Under the pieces are notes generated by a model that did not search any database, was not told where the DNA came from, and saw only the letters and a program-made list of their open reading frames with translations. A program made the translations under genes and the position numbers. From Phycisphaerales bacterium (GTDB taxonomy: Bacteria; Planctomycetota; Phycisphaerae; Phycisphaerales; UBA1924): a stretch of 64,000 bases of DNA. This document shows positions 16,414 to 24,672 of the stretch, in pieces. Every line of letters starts with the position of its first letter. Within the stretch, counting starts at the first letter, position 1. The stretch lies in NCBI GenBank assembly GCA_029260515.1, contig JAJDDC010000060.1:62001-126000 (forward strand), in the 5' to 3' direction.

Positions 16414-16787
16414 GTTCGCTCGATGACAAAATCAAGGAGGCGTTGAGCCGCGAGGACGCGGAGCTGTTCGGCGAGGTCGGCGGCGAGGCGTCGCTGCCCG
16501 AGCTGGTCGCCGAGAGCTTCCGGGGCAAGTATCGGTTCTTCGTCGCGATGTCGTTCGTCGCCACGCTCGTCTTTACGATCGCGATGTTCTACTGCGCCTA
16601 CCGCGTGTTCACGAGCACGGAGTTCCACGACCACATCCTGTGGGCGATGGGGTTCTTCTTCTTCGCGATGGGCGTCGGGCTGCTCAAGACCTGGGCGTGG
16701 ATGGAGTTCAACCGCATCGCGGTGACGCGCGAGATCAAGCGGGTGGAGCTGCAGATCGCGCTGCTGGCCAAGCGGCTCGAGAAGTAG
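16410..16787 (+). CDS. DUF6768-like membrane protein, likely partner of the sigma factor
   Basis: 125 residues. A cytoplasmic N-terminal helix (D-D-K-I-K-E-A-L-S-R-E-D-A-E-L, residues 5-19), two transmembrane helices (about 45-67 and 76-94) and a basic amphipathic C-terminal helix (V-T-R-E-I-K-R-V-E-L-Q-I-A-L-L) match the layout of DUF6768 proteins. These are usually encoded right after ECF sigma genes. The 4-base overlap (ATGA) with the sigma gene suggests fixed stoichiometry. A role as membrane-bound regulator or anti-sigma factor is plausible, but no zinc anti-sigma motif is present. Confidence 0.75.
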   Translation: MSSLDDKIKEALSREDAELFGEVGGEASLPELVAESFRGKYRFFVAMSFVATLVFTIAMFYCAYRVFTSTEFHDHILWAMGFFFFAMGVGLLKTWAWMEFNRIAVTREIKRVELQIALLAKRLEK

Positions 16788-16802
16788 CCCCGATTGCTCG
16801 GG

Positions 16803-17267
16803 CTACCACCAGTGGAGCATCGAGCCGACGATCATGAGGATGAAGCCGCCGGAGATGACGACGCCGATCCACCCGCAGATCCGCCCGGCCAGGGCCATGC
16901 CGTACGTGCCGCCCGCGCGGAGCCCGTTGCGGTACTGGCGGGCGGCGAACTCGCCGAACACGATCGCGAGCACGCCCGGGATCAGGGCGAGGGGCCCGAC
17001 GCCGAGGCACGAGACGATGGACAGGATGCCGAGCACGAGCGAGGCGATGGCGAGCCCGGAGGTGGGGGGGACCTTGCTGCTGCCCCAGACCGGGGCGCCG
17101 CACTCGGGGCACAGGTCCTCGACGCGGAGGCCGACGAGCTCGTAGCCGCAGGAGGTGCACTTGGGGTGCGGGCGCCAGTCGGCGGCGGTTTGGCGCACGA
17201 CCGGTGGCGCGGGCGAGTCGCCGAGCGGTGCGGGTGTCGCGGATGGCGGCGTGTGCTCGTCGCTCAT
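16803..17267 (-). CDS. Zinc-ribbon DUF4190-like membrane protein
   Basis: 154 residues. A Pro/Ala-rich leader, then the ribbon C-T-S-C-G-Y-E-L...L-C-P-E-C-G-A-P (about residues 37-58), then two transmembrane helices of DUF4190 type (S-G-L-A-I-A-S-L-V-L-G-I-L-S-I, and I-C-G-W-I-G-V-V-I-S-G-G-F). It is a clear paralogue of the protein at 19867, sharing the ribbon, the glycine-rich first helix and the A-G-R-I-C-G-W-I-G block. TAGGCT ends 7 bases before ATG. It lies downstream of the aldehyde dehydrogenase with a 10-base gap. Function unknown. Confidence 0.82.
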   Translation of the reverse strand: MSDEHTPPSATPAPLGDSPAPPVVRQTAADWRPHPKCTSCGYELVGLRVEDLCPECGAPVWGSSKVPPTSGLAIASLVLGILSIVSCLGVGPLALIPGVLAIVFGEFAARQYRNGLRAGGTYGMALAGRICGWIGVVISGGFILMIVGSMLHWW

Positions 17268-17274
17268 GGCGCGG

Positions 17275-17280
17275 AGCCTA
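17275..17280 (-). promoter_or_regulatory. -10-like box for the DUF4190-like gene
   Basis: TAGGCT on the minus strand, 7 bases before the ATG at 17267 and overlapping the stop of the aldehyde dehydrogenase gene. Confidence 0.4.
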
Positions 17281-18657
17281 ACCGGGATCGCCCTCGCTCA
17301 CGACACGCACCTGGCAGAACTGCCTGTGCCCCATCGGCCCGGAGTGGTACGAGTAGCCGCTCTGCTTGGCGCCGACCCAGGGCGAGCCGGGGGCGCCGGC
17401 GAGTCCGCGGTTGACCCCGACCATCGCGGAGTTGAGGCGCCGTGCGACGCTCCTGGCCTGGTCGTCGGGCCCGAAGACCACGCCGCCCAGGCCGTACTCC
17501 GAGTCGTTGGCGAGCGCGACCGCCTCGTCGGCCGTGCCGATGCCCATGACGCACGCGACCGGCCCGAAGGTCTCGGTCCGCATGATGTCCATGGCGTGGG
17601 TCACGCCATCCAGGACAGTGGGGGACATGAAGCGCCCGTCGCGCTTATCGCCCCCGAACGCGACGCGGGCGCCCGCGGCGATCGCGTCGGCGAGCTGCCG
17701 CTCGACGTGCGATTTCTGCTCGTCGGAGATCATGGGTCCGACGACCGTGCCCTCGCTCATCCCGTCACCCACGGCGTACGCCTTGGACTCCTCCATGAGC
17801 TTGGCGAGGAACAGGTCCTTCACCGAGTCCTGCACGTAGATGCGTTCGGTGGAGACACAGACCTGCCCGCAGTTGCGGAACGAGTTACGCGCCGCGAACG
17901 CCGCGGCGGCGTCGAGGTCGGCGCCCTCCAGCACGATCAAGGGATCCTTGGAGCCGAGTTCGAGGATCAGCCGCTTGAGCCCGCCCGCCGCGGCCTGCAT
18001 GATCTTCTGGCCCACCGTCTTCGAGCCTGTGAACGCGATGAGGTCCACGTCGGCGGCCACGAGGGCCTTGCCCTGCTCGTCGGCGCCGTGGACGACCTGC
18101 AGCACGCCCGCGGGCAGGAACTCGTTGAGCACGTCCGCGTACGCCTGGGCGATCAGGGGCGTCTGCTCGCTGGGTTTGAGCACAACCGTGTTGCCCGTGA
18201 CCAGCGCCGGCAGCGTCATCCAGTGCGGCATCGCCAGCGGGAAGTTCCAGGGCGTGATCGCGGCGCACACGCCCAGGGGGTCGTGGTAGAGCGTGGTCTT
18301 CACGCCATCGCCGTCGAGCCGCTGGGGCGCGACGGCCTTGGCGATCTCGTCCACCTCGTCGCTCAGCCCCTCGCCCGTGCCCCGACATTCGCCGACGCCC
18401 TCGGCCAGGGGCTTGCCCATCTCGCGCGTGAGCAGTTCGCCCAGCTCGTCGGCCCGGTCGGCCAGGGCCTTGCCGGCGGGGCGGACGATGTCGGCCCGCT
18501 GCTGGGCGGTCATCGAGCCCCAGGATGCCAGGGCTTCGCGTGCCCGTGCGACGATCGCGGGGATCTCGGCCGCGGGCGTGGTCGGCACGCTCCCGACGAG
18601 CTCGCCGGTGGCGGGGTTGAACGAATCGAGCTGGGCGGTGGTGGTGGTTGTCGGCAT
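17278..18657 (-). CDS. NAD(P)-dependent aldehyde dehydrogenase, succinate-semialdehyde type
   Basis: 459 residues. Oxidises an aldehyde to the acid. Motifs in order: T-P-W-N-F-P-L-A-M-P, K-P-S-E-Q-T-P, F-T-G-S-K-T-V-G, the general-base Glu in L-I-L-E-L-G-S-K-D-P, the nucleophilic Cys in F-R-N-C-G-Q-V-C-V-S, and E-T-F-G-P-V near the end. The spacing matches the succinate-semialdehyde and related class, though the substrate cannot be fixed from sequence. Start at M-P-T-T-T-T-T-A; TACGCT ends 5 bases upstream. Genes on both sides are zinc-ribbon membrane proteins with no metabolic link that I can see. Confidence 0.92.
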   Translation of the reverse strand: MPTTTTTAQLDSFNPATGELVGSVPTTPAAEIPAIVARAREALASWGSMTAQQRADIVRPAGKALADRADELGELLTREMGKPLAEGVGECRGTGEGLSDEVDEIAKAVAPQRLDGDGVKTTLYHDPLGVCAAITPWNFPLAMPHWMTLPALVTGNTVVLKPSEQTPLIAQAYADVLNEFLPAGVLQVVHGADEQGKALVAADVDLIAFTGSKTVGQKIMQAAAGGLKRLILELGSKDPLIVLEGADLDAAAAFAARNSFRNCGQVCVSTERIYVQDSVKDLFLAKLMEESKAYAVGDGMSEGTVVGPMISDEQKSHVERQLADAIAAGARVAFGGDKRDGRFMSPTVLDGVTHAMDIMRTETFGPVACVMGIGTADEAVALANDSEYGLGGVVFGPDDQARSVARRLNSAMVGVNRGLAGAPGSPWVGAKQSGYSYHSGPMGHRQFCQVRVVSEGDPG

Positions 18658-18662
18658 GGGGG

Positions 18663-18668
18663 AGCGTA
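18663..18668 (-). promoter_or_regulatory. -10-like box for the aldehyde dehydrogenase
   Basis: TACGCT on the minus strand, 5 bases before the ATG at 18657. Confidence 0.4.
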
Positions 18669-18677
18669 GGAGCGAGG

Positions 18678-19085
18678 CTAGCGGGTCAGGAAGAGTAGAT
18701 TCGCAGCCACCGAGAGATTCGCGATGAAGATCAGAACGGCAATCCAGATTGCTACAAGCGCAAAAACCCGTGCCCGACGTGGCACGAATGGGTGTGGTGA
18801 TCGAGCGAGTGCGAAGATGCCAAGCCCTACCGCAGCTGCCGCGCAAGCTAACGCAATACCCACGCCCCAGAGGGGTGCGTGAGTGGGGCTGAAGACAAGT
18901 ATTAGTAACACCGACGAGCACGACAACAAAAGCGATGCTCCGGCGCTTCCGCCATGCGAATGAAGCGTGATTGGATGTGGAGCGTCGTGACCGCACTCTG
19001 GACATGGCTCGGTCGTGCAAATCCCCTCGCGTGAGTATCCACAGTTCCAGCACTTCGTCGGGTCTGGGCGCAACTCGTAAACCAT
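18678..19085 (-). CDS. Zinc-ribbon membrane protein of lower G+C
   Basis: 135 residues. The N-terminal ribbon C-W-N-C-G-Y-S-R...P-C-P-E-C-G-H (about residues 12-32) is followed by three hydrophobic stretches (about 48-67, 72-93 and 105-130). The ATG shares one base with the upstream stop (TGATG), indicating translational coupling to the methyltransferase. By eye its body is about 55% G+C, clearly below its neighbours, with frequent A/T third positions, so it may be a recent acquisition or weakly expressed. It belongs to the window's C-x-x-C-G-Y ribbon family. Function unknown. Confidence 0.75.
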   Translation of the reverse strand: MVYELRPDPTKCWNCGYSREGICTTEPCPECGHDAPHPITLHSHGGSAGASLLLSCSSVLLILVFSPTHAPLWGVGIALACAAAAVGLGIFALARSPHPFVPRRARVFALVAIWIAVLIFIANLSVAANLLFLTR

Positions 19086-19852
19086 CACACCCGCCCGACC
19101 ACCAGCACGATAAAACTCTCGTCCAGCTCCGACTCGGCGTCGCGCACCGGCTCGACGTACGCGTTCCCCTCGTCATCGACGGCGTCCGCAAGCTTCGCGT
19201 ACACCTGGGTCCGGGCGAACCCCGCCTCCGCCATCGCGTCGCGCAGCTCCGGGACCGACCACAGGCGCCACTCGTACACGAACGCGTCCATGATCTCGTG
19301 CTCGATCACGCCCGCCCGCTCGATGCGGAAGTGGATGACGTTGGTGACCATGCCCGTCGTCGGATCCGCGCTCCGCTGCTCCCAGGTGTACCGGCACACC
19401 CGCCCGCCCGCGAGCGGGTGCGGGCGGTGGACGCCGCCGAGGACGAACGCGGACTCGCCGCCGTAGGTGTCGCAGACGAATACGCCCGAATCGTTCAGGC
19501 GCCCCCGCGCGTGGCGCAGGTACTCGACCAGCTCGCCCCGCGTGTGCAGGTACCCGATCGAGAAGTTGCCGACGAACAGGACGTCGCAGGGCGCACCGAC
19601 CGTGCGCACGTCCCCGATGTGTTTCTCGAGGCGCGCGTGCCCGTCGCGCCGATGCAGTGCCTGGGCGTCTAGGTCCACCGCGATGGCGCGTGCGTCGTCC
19701 GAGGCATCAACCCACAGGTGCGAGAGGGCCGCGGTGCCGGCGAAGTCCTCGCCCAGGACCGCCGGCTTCCCGCCGTGGATCGCCCGCAGCAGCGGCGCCA
19801 GATCGTCCACCGATTGCACGCACCGCTCGTACAGGTCGTGCCGGTCGGGCAT
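19085..19852 (-). CDS. Class I SAM-dependent methyltransferase, paralogue of the 6542 gene
   Basis: 255 residues. Motif I is G-E-D-F-A-G-T-A-A-L near residue 35, then A-I-A-V-D-L-D. Later blocks V-G-N-F-S-I-G-Y-L-H-T-R, D-T-Y-G-G-E-S and V-Y-E-W-R-L-W-S-V-P-E-L line up one for one with the gene at 6542-7471. The lysine-rich leader of that protein is absent. The substrate is unknown. The start is the ATG before P-D-R-H-D-L-Y-E-R; no clear Shine-Dalgarno is seen. It lies 14 bases after the zinc-ribbon gene at 19867 and overlaps the next gene by one base. Confidence 0.85.
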   Translation of the reverse strand: MPDRHDLYERCVQSVDDLAPLLRAIHGGKPAVLGEDFAGTAALSHLWVDASDDARAIAVDLDAQALHRRDGHARLEKHIGDVRTVGAPCDVLFVGNFSIGYLHTRGELVEYLRHARGRLNDSGVFVCDTYGGESAFVLGGVHRPHPLAGGRVCRYTWEQRSADPTTGMVTNVIHFRIERAGVIEHEIMDAFVYEWRLWSVPELRDAMAEAGFARTQVYAKLADAVDDEGNAYVEPVRDAESELDESFIVLVVGRV

Positions 19853-19866
19853 AGGCGCGCCCGGGC

Positions 19867-20421
19867 TCACGGCCCAAACAGCGGCCCGCCCCCGCCGCCG
19901 CCCCCCCCGCCGGAGTTCACCAGCATGAGAATGATGAACACGAAGTACACGATCCAGAACAGGAAGAACGCGATCGAGAGGCTCAGCCCGATCCACCCGC
20001 AGATCCGCCCGGCCTTCGCGAACCCCTGGCTCGTGACCGGTGCGCGTCCCGCCTGGATCTCGAGCTCGGCCTTCTTGGCGAACACCAGCGCGAGGATCCC
20101 GCAGACCAGGCCGGGCACGGCGTACATGAAGCACCCAACGATCGAGCAGATGCCCAGGATCATCGAGGCGATCGCCCGACCCTGCGTCTGGCGGACCGCA
20201 GCCCGCTGATGGATCGGCGTGCCGCACTCCGGGCATGCGCCACCCACCGGCTGGTCTGAGATGTCGTAGCGGCACGAGGCGCACAGGATCGGCGCCCTCG
20301 TCGTCGGGACGGTCGGCGGGGCGGCCGGGGCGAGCGGATTGTCCGACGCGGGGGTCTCGGGCGCCGCATCGTCGCGATCAGACCGGCGCTCGTCGTTCGC
20401 GTTGTTGTCCATCGCGTCCAC
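19867..20421 (-). CDS. Zinc-ribbon DUF4190-like membrane protein with poly-glycine tail
   Basis: 184 residues. A charged, Pro/Ala-rich leader is followed by C-A-S-C-R-Y-D-I...A-C-P-E-C-G-T-P (about residues 47-70), then two DUF4190-like helices, the shared A-G-R-I-C-G-W-I-G block and a long C-terminal helix. It ends in a run of nine glycines. It is a paralogue of the protein at 16803. GAAGGGG about 8 bases before ATG serves as ribosome site. It sits 21 bases after the ABC permease gene on the same strand, so it may be co-transcribed with the exporter. Confidence 0.8.
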   Translation of the reverse strand: MDAMDNNANDERRSDRDDAAPETPASDNPLAPAAPPTVPTTRAPILCASCRYDISDQPVGGACPECGTPIHQRAAVRQTQGRAIASMILGICSIVGCFMYAVPGLVCGILALVFAKKAELEIQAGRAPVTSQGFAKAGRICGWIGLSLSIAFFLFWIVYFVFIILMLVNSGGGGGGGGGPLFGP

Positions 20422-20442
20422 CCCTTCAATCCCCGCGCGCGC

Positions 20443-21840
20443 TCAGGCCATCCGCACCCACTTGATCAGCGTCCGGACGTTCGGCGGCTTGCCGTACATC
20501 AGCAGGCCCACCCGGAACACCTTGGCCGCGAACCAGATGCAGCAGTACGCCCCGACCGCGCTGATCGCGACCGCGATCGGCGGCTGCCACCAGGGCACGT
20601 CCTGGCTCGAGGTCATCCGCATCATCATCATGAACGGGCTGACGGGCGGGATGAAGCTCAGGATCGTGACCCACAGCGCGTTCGGGTCACGCGTGACGGG
20701 CATCCAGAGGATGTACGGCAGGATCATCACCATCATCACCGGCGTCTGCAGGCTCTGGGCCTCGCGGACGTCGTTGACCGCGCTGCCCACCGCCGCCAGC
20801 AGTGACGCGATCATCGTGTACGCCAGCAGGAAGAAGACGAACAAGTACACGACGTCCCAGACGTCGAGCACGTCGCCCAGCGAGAAGTACACGAGCGACG
20901 CGATCCCCAGCCCCGAGTACATCAGCAGCAGCGAGAGCCCGACGCCCATCTGGCCCAGGATCTTGCCGGTCATCAGCTGCATGGGCGAGGCGGCGCTGAG
21001 CAGCAGCTCGACGACGCGGCTGGACTTCTCTTCGATGGTCGTGGTCAGCAGGTACTGCCCGCCGATCATGACCGAGATCATCAGCAGGATCATGAACGCG
21101 AACGGGAGCATCATCGTAAAGATCTGGGTCGAGGCGCGTTCCTCGCCCGTCTCGGTGATCTCGCGAGTGTTCGGGGCATTGACGCTGGTGAGGGCGTCCA
21201 TGAAGGCCGGGTCGTAGTCGTACTCGCGGTAGCGGCCCTGGCGGACCGCCTCGCGGAGGGCGTCGCGCATCGAGTCGATCACGCGGTCGTCGAGCTTCGG
21301 GCGGACGAAGAGCTGGAAGGCGCCGAACGCCTCGTCGTCCTCGCCCTTGCGGACGGCGTTGGCGTCGATGACCGCGAGCCCGAGGCGTGAGCCCAATCCC
21401 TCGCCGCCCCCCTCGCCCTCGCCCGGGCGCAGCGCGGCCTTGGCTCCCTCCTCGTCGCCCTCCGCGCCCAGGTCGTGCACAACGATCTCGGGGTCCTCGC
21501 CCAGCACCATATCCAGGGCCTGCTCGCCCTGGGCGGCGCCCCCCGGGCCCATCGCGCCGGTCAGCTCTTGCGACTTCTCCATCTGCTCGGCGATCTGCTC
21601 GCGGTCGCGCGCGATACGCGTGTCCACGTACTCCTGCAGTGTCCCGACCACCTGGCCCGACCGATCGATCACCGCCAGCTCGCCCTCGACCTTGGGCGCC
21701 TCGGCGAGCATCGTCAGCCAGATGATCAGGGGCATCGCCGCCATGAAAATCAGCGGCACGATGATCGCGCCGATGATGAAGCCCTTGGTCAGGGCGGTCG
21801 AGACGAACTCGCGTCGTGCGATCTGGAGGATCTTGCTCAC
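20443..21840 (-). CDS. ABC-2 type exporter permease (NatB-like)
   Basis: 465 residues from GTG. One N-terminal transmembrane helix (about residues 20-45), a large extracytoplasmic domain (about 50-245) and five or six C-terminal helices are the layout of NatB-type ABC-2 permeases. The external domain contains an acidic glycine-rich insert (G-E-G-E-G-G-G-E-G) near residue 140. E-E-K-S-S-R-V-V-E-L-L-L-S-A near residue 275 is the family's coupling segment. GTG overlaps the ATPase stop (GTGA), so the two halves are co-translated. The cargo is unknown; sodium or peptide efflux are possibilities from the family. Confidence 0.88.
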   Translation of the reverse strand: MSKILQIARREFVSTALTKGFIIGAIIVPLIFMAAMPLIIWLTMLAEAPKVEGELAVIDRSGQVVGTLQEYVDTRIARDREQIAEQMEKSQELTGAMGPGGAAQGEQALDMVLGEDPEIVVHDLGAEGDEEGAKAALRPGEGEGGGEGLGSRLGLAVIDANAVRKGEDDEAFGAFQLFVRPKLDDRVIDSMRDALREAVRQGRYREYDYDPAFMDALTSVNAPNTREITETGEERASTQIFTMMLPFAFMILLMISVMIGGQYLLTTTIEEKSSRVVELLLSAASPMQLMTGKILGQMGVGLSLLLMYSGLGIASLVYFSLGDVLDVWDVVYLFVFFLLAYTMIASLLAAVGSAVNDVREAQSLQTPVMMVMILPYILWMPVTRDPNALWVTILSFIPPVSPFMMMMRMTSSQDVPWWQPPIAVAISAVGAYCCIWFAAKVFRVGLLMYGKPPNVRTLIKWVRMA

Positions 21841-22799
21841 GCCTGCTCCTCCTCGCCCGCGACGTCGTGCCCGCCCCGCAGCGCCTCGCGGAGCCTGGCC
21901 GCGTCGCCGTCACGACCCGAGGCGATCTCGATGAACACGTCCTCGAGCGTGGGGCGGCGTATCTCGATCCGCGAGACGGGGGTCGCCGCGAGGATCGCCC
22001 GCATGACACCGCCCGGGTCGGCGCCGTGGGCCAGGTGCGCCTCGACGCCGTGCTCGCCATCGTCCACGCTCTCGACCCCCGCCAGCGACGAGACGAGCCC
22101 CCGGTCGAGCCCGTTGAGCGGGCTGAACGCGATCGTCCGCGGGTCGTGGCGCGTGCGGATCTCGTCGAGCGTCGCGTCGAGGACCTTCTTGCCCTCGTGG
22201 ATCATCACGATGTGGTCGCACAGCTGCTCGGCCTGCTGCATCACGTGCGTCGAAAAAATGACAGTCTTGCCCGCCTCGTGCTGCTCGCGGATCAGGTCGC
22301 GCAGCAGGCGCATGTTCACCGGGTCCAGCCCGCTGAACGGCTCGTCGAGGATCAAGAGGTCCGGGTCGTGCACGATGCAGGCGATGAACTGCACCTTCTG
22401 CTGCATGCCCTTGGACAGCTCCTCGCACTTCTTCTTCGCGACGTCCGCCAGCTCGACGCGGTCGAGCCACGTCATGCAGTGGTCGCGGAGCTTCGCGCCC
22501 CCGCCCAATCCCTTCAGCCGCCCCATATGCATGAGGAACGAGAGCACCTTCATCTTGCGGTACACGCCCCGTTCCTCGGGCAGGTAGCCGATCCGGTCCT
22601 TGCTCTCGACGGCGGACTTCTTGCCCAGCACCTCCAGCTCGCCCGAGTCGGGGAAGAGGATGGACATGATCATGCGGATGGAGGTGGTCTTGCCCGCGCC
22701 GTTGGGCCCGATGAAGCCGTAGAGGGATCCCTCGGGCAGCTCCAGGTCGATGCCCTCGACGGCGACCTTCGTGCCGAAGGTCTTGCGGACGCTGGTCAT
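21837..22799 (-). CDS. ABC exporter ATP-binding protein (NatA-like)
   Basis: 320 residues. Walker A G-P-N-G-A-G-K-T-T (about residues 35-43), signature L-S-K-G-M-Q-Q-K-V (about 130), Walker B L-L-I-L-D-E-P (about 150) and the switch His in F-S-T-H-V-M are intact. A C-terminal extension of about 100 residues (ends E-D-V-F-I-E-I-A) is normal in DUF4162-type NatA proteins. ATG 22799 is used; TTG 22817 in frame would give a slightly longer and equally plausible N-terminus. It pairs with the permease through a 4-base overlap. Confidence 0.93.
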   Translation of the reverse strand: MTSVRKTFGTKVAVEGIDLELPEGSLYGFIGPNGAGKTTSIRMIMSILFPDSGELEVLGKKSAVESKDRIGYLPEERGVYRKMKVLSFLMHMGRLKGLGGGAKLRDHCMTWLDRVELADVAKKKCEELSKGMQQKVQFIACIVHDPDLLILDEPFSGLDPVNMRLLRDLIREQHEAGKTVIFSTHVMQQAEQLCDHIVMIHEGKKVLDATLDEIRTRHDPRTIAFSPLNGLDRGLVSSLAGVESVDDGEHGVEAHLAHGADPGGVMRAILAATPVSRIEIRRPTLEDVFIEIASGRDGDAARLREALRGGHDVAGEEEQA

Positions 22800-22854
22800 T
22801 CGGATCGCGTGTGTCAAAGGTTTGGACCCTGAAAGCAGTGTTGGCAGATCCCGA

Positions 22855-22929
22855 TATAGTCTTGCACCGGCCGCGGGTCTCGTTCGCGGCCAGGGACTAT
22901 ACCGACCACGAGACGAAAGGAGATCCGGG
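22855..22929 (+). promoter_or_regulatory. Promoter and structured leader of the monooxygenase-like gene
   Basis: TATAGT (22855-22860) is a good -10. The leader holds a seven-pair hairpin (GGCCGCG 22869-22875 with CGCGGCC 22885-22891) and the ribosome site AAAGGAGAT. It is the clearest classical promoter-leader-SD arrangement in this part of the window. Confidence 0.5.
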
Positions 22930-23472
22930 ATGAGCACGTGGACACGGGGCGTTCTCGCCGGCGCCGCGGCCCTGCTCGCGATCGGCGCGATGGCGGCGAT
23001 GGGGGCCCGGAGCATCGAGACGGGCGGATCCGAAGAGATGAAGGCCGAGGCCCAGCCCCAGAACGAGATGGGCGAGCGCCTGGCCGAGGGGCTCCGGGAG
23101 ACCAAAGGCTGCCTGGGCGTGGACCTGGCGCAGTGGCAATCGGGCAAGAACACGATCTGCGCCTGGTTCGAGGACAAGGCCGCCGTCGAACGCTGGTACT
23201 ACTCGAACACGCACCAGGGCTTCATGGGCGCCATCGGCGGCAGGGCGGGCGACGACGAGCCCATGGAGCACGTCGAGACCGACGGCCCGATCATGGTCAT
23301 GGCGACGCTCTCGTTCGACGGCCCGCCGGCGCTGGCGGGCAGCAAGATCCCGTTCAGCCAGATCTCGATCGAGCTGTTCGAGCCACTGCCGGGCGGGGCT
23401 TTCATCAGAGAGCGGCTGGCGCCCGAGAAGTTCAAGGTCGAGCACATGCGCGATCTGACGCCCGAGGGCTGA
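22930..23472 (+). CDS. Exported or membrane-anchored antibiotic-biosynthesis-monooxygenase-like protein
   Basis: 180 residues. A single N-terminal hydrophobic helix (residues 6-26) anchors or exports a dimeric alpha/beta-barrel domain. The segment L-R-E-T-K-G-C-L-G-V-D-L-A-Q-W...C-A-W-F-E-D-K-A-A-V-E-R-W-Y is typical of ABM/heme-oxygenase-like folds, which include quinol oxygenases and heme-degrading enzymes. No catalytic residues can be assigned with confidence. AAAGGAGAT is 7 bases before ATG. It diverges from the ABC exporter and is followed after 38 bases by prfA. Confidence 0.65.
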   Translation: MSTWTRGVLAGAAALLAIGAMAAMGARSIETGGSEEMKAEAQPQNEMGERLAEGLRETKGCLGVDLAQWQSGKNTICAWFEDKAAVERWYYSNTHQGFMGAIGGRAGDDEPMEHVETDGPIMVMATLSFDGPPALAGSKIPFSQISIELFEPLPGGAFIRERLAPEKFKVEHMRDLTPEG

Positions 23473-23498
23473 GCCGCGTCACGCCGGGCGGCCTCGCA

Positions 23499-23504
23499 TA
23501 ACCT
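23499..23504 (+). promoter_or_regulatory. -10-like box for prfA
   Basis: TAACCT ends 6 bases before GTG 23511 but directly abuts GTG 23505, so the usual spacing in this window favours 23511 as the start. Confidence 0.4.
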
Positions 23505-23510
23505 GTGGGC

Positions 23511-24614
23511 GTGTCCGGCATCGCCAACGCCATCCCCCAGGCCGTCCTCGCCAAGCTCGACGAGCTGGACGATCAGTTCGCGCACATCGAGCGCGATCTC
23601 GAGGACCCCGCGGTCGCGTCCGACCACGTCAAGCTCCGCGACCTGTCGATCAAGCGGGCGGCCCTCGCGCCCGTCGTCGAGGGGTACCGGCGCTTCAAGG
23701 CGCTGGCCGCCGAGGCTGAGGAACTCCGTGCGGCGGTCGCCTCGGGCGAGGACGCGGAACTGACCGAGATGGCCCGCGCCGAGCTGCCCGAACTCGAACG
23801 CAGGGCGGTCGAGGAGATCGAGCATGTCAAGGCGAGGCTCGTCACCGCCGACGACCGCAAGATCGGCTCGGTCATCCTCGAGATCCGCGCCGGCACGGGC
23901 GGAGACGAGGCGGCGCTGTGGGCACGCGACCTGCTCGACGTCTACACGCGGTACGCCGCCCGCAAGGGCTGGAAGGTCGAGGAGATGGAGCTGGACGCGG
24001 ACCCGTCCTTCGGCGGCGTTCGCCGCGCCATCGTCAACATCGCCGGCGAGGGCGTCTGGAGTGAACTCTCGTTCGAGGCGGGTGTGCACTCGGTCAAGCG
24101 CGTCCCCGCGACCGAGAGCCAGGGCCGGATCCACACGAGCACGTGCACCGTCGCCGTCCTCCCCGAGCCCGAGGAGGTGGACGTCAAGATCGACTGGGCC
24201 AACGACGTGACCGAGCACGTGACGACGTCGCAGGGCCCCGGCGGGCAGAACGTCAACAAGGTCGCGACGGCCGTCCACCTCGTGCACAACCCGACGGGCG
24301 TCGAGGTCCGCATGCAGGAGACCAAAAGCCAGGCCCAGAACCGCGAGAAGGCCCGGCGCCTGCTCAAGGCCCGCGTGTACGAGATCGAACGGGAGAAAGC
24401 AGAAGCGGAACGCGCCGCGGAGCGCAAGGGCCAGATCGGCTCGGGCGGGCGCTCTGAGAAGATCCGCGTCTACCGCTACCAGGACAACATCGTCGCCGAC
24501 CAGCGCCTGGGCGAGAAGTTCACCAAGACGGGCGTGATCGACGAGGCGGACCTGGCGCCGTTGTTCGACGCGTTGATCGAGCAGGAGACGGCCAGGCGCC
24601 TGACCGCGCTCTGA
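23511..24614 (+). CDS. prfA: Peptide chain release factor 1
   Basis: 367 residues from GTG. Recognises UAA and UAG and triggers peptide release. The codon-recognition tripeptide is P-A-T (R-V-P-A-T-E, near residue 200), which marks RF1 rather than RF2 (S-P-F). The catalytic G-G-Q is in G-P-G-G-Q-N-V-N-K near residue 245. Coiled-coil domain 1 (about residues 1-100) and domain 4 are complete. No prmC (the GGQ glutamine methyltransferase) is adjacent, although it often is in other bacteria. Confidence 0.97.
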   Translation: MSGIANAIPQAVLAKLDELDDQFAHIERDLEDPAVASDHVKLRDLSIKRAALAPVVEGYRRFKALAAEAEELRAAVASGEDAELTEMARAELPELERRAVEEIEHVKARLVTADDRKIGSVILEIRAGTGGDEAALWARDLLDVYTRYAARKGWKVEEMELDADPSFGGVRRAIVNIAGEGVWSELSFEAGVHSVKRVPATESQGRIHTSTCTVAVLPEPEEVDVKIDWANDVTEHVTTSQGPGGQNVNKVATAVHLVHNPTGVEVRMQETKSQAQNREKARRLLKARVYEIEREKAEAERAAERKGQIGSGGRSEKIRVYRYQDNIVADQRLGEKFTKTGVIDEADLAPLFDALIEQETARRLTAL

Positions 24615-24639
24615 AGATCCGGTATCCCACCACGTCTAC

Positions 24640-24672
24640 AAAAAACCACCCGCGGACATCGCCCGTGGGTGG
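24640..24672 (-). terminator. Intrinsic terminator of the DUF378 gene
   Basis: The stem CCACCCGCGG (24646-24655) pairs with CCGTGGGTGG, with one G-T pair. On the minus strand it is followed by TTTTTTG. It lies between the convergent ends of prfA and the DUF378 gene. Confidence 0.75.
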
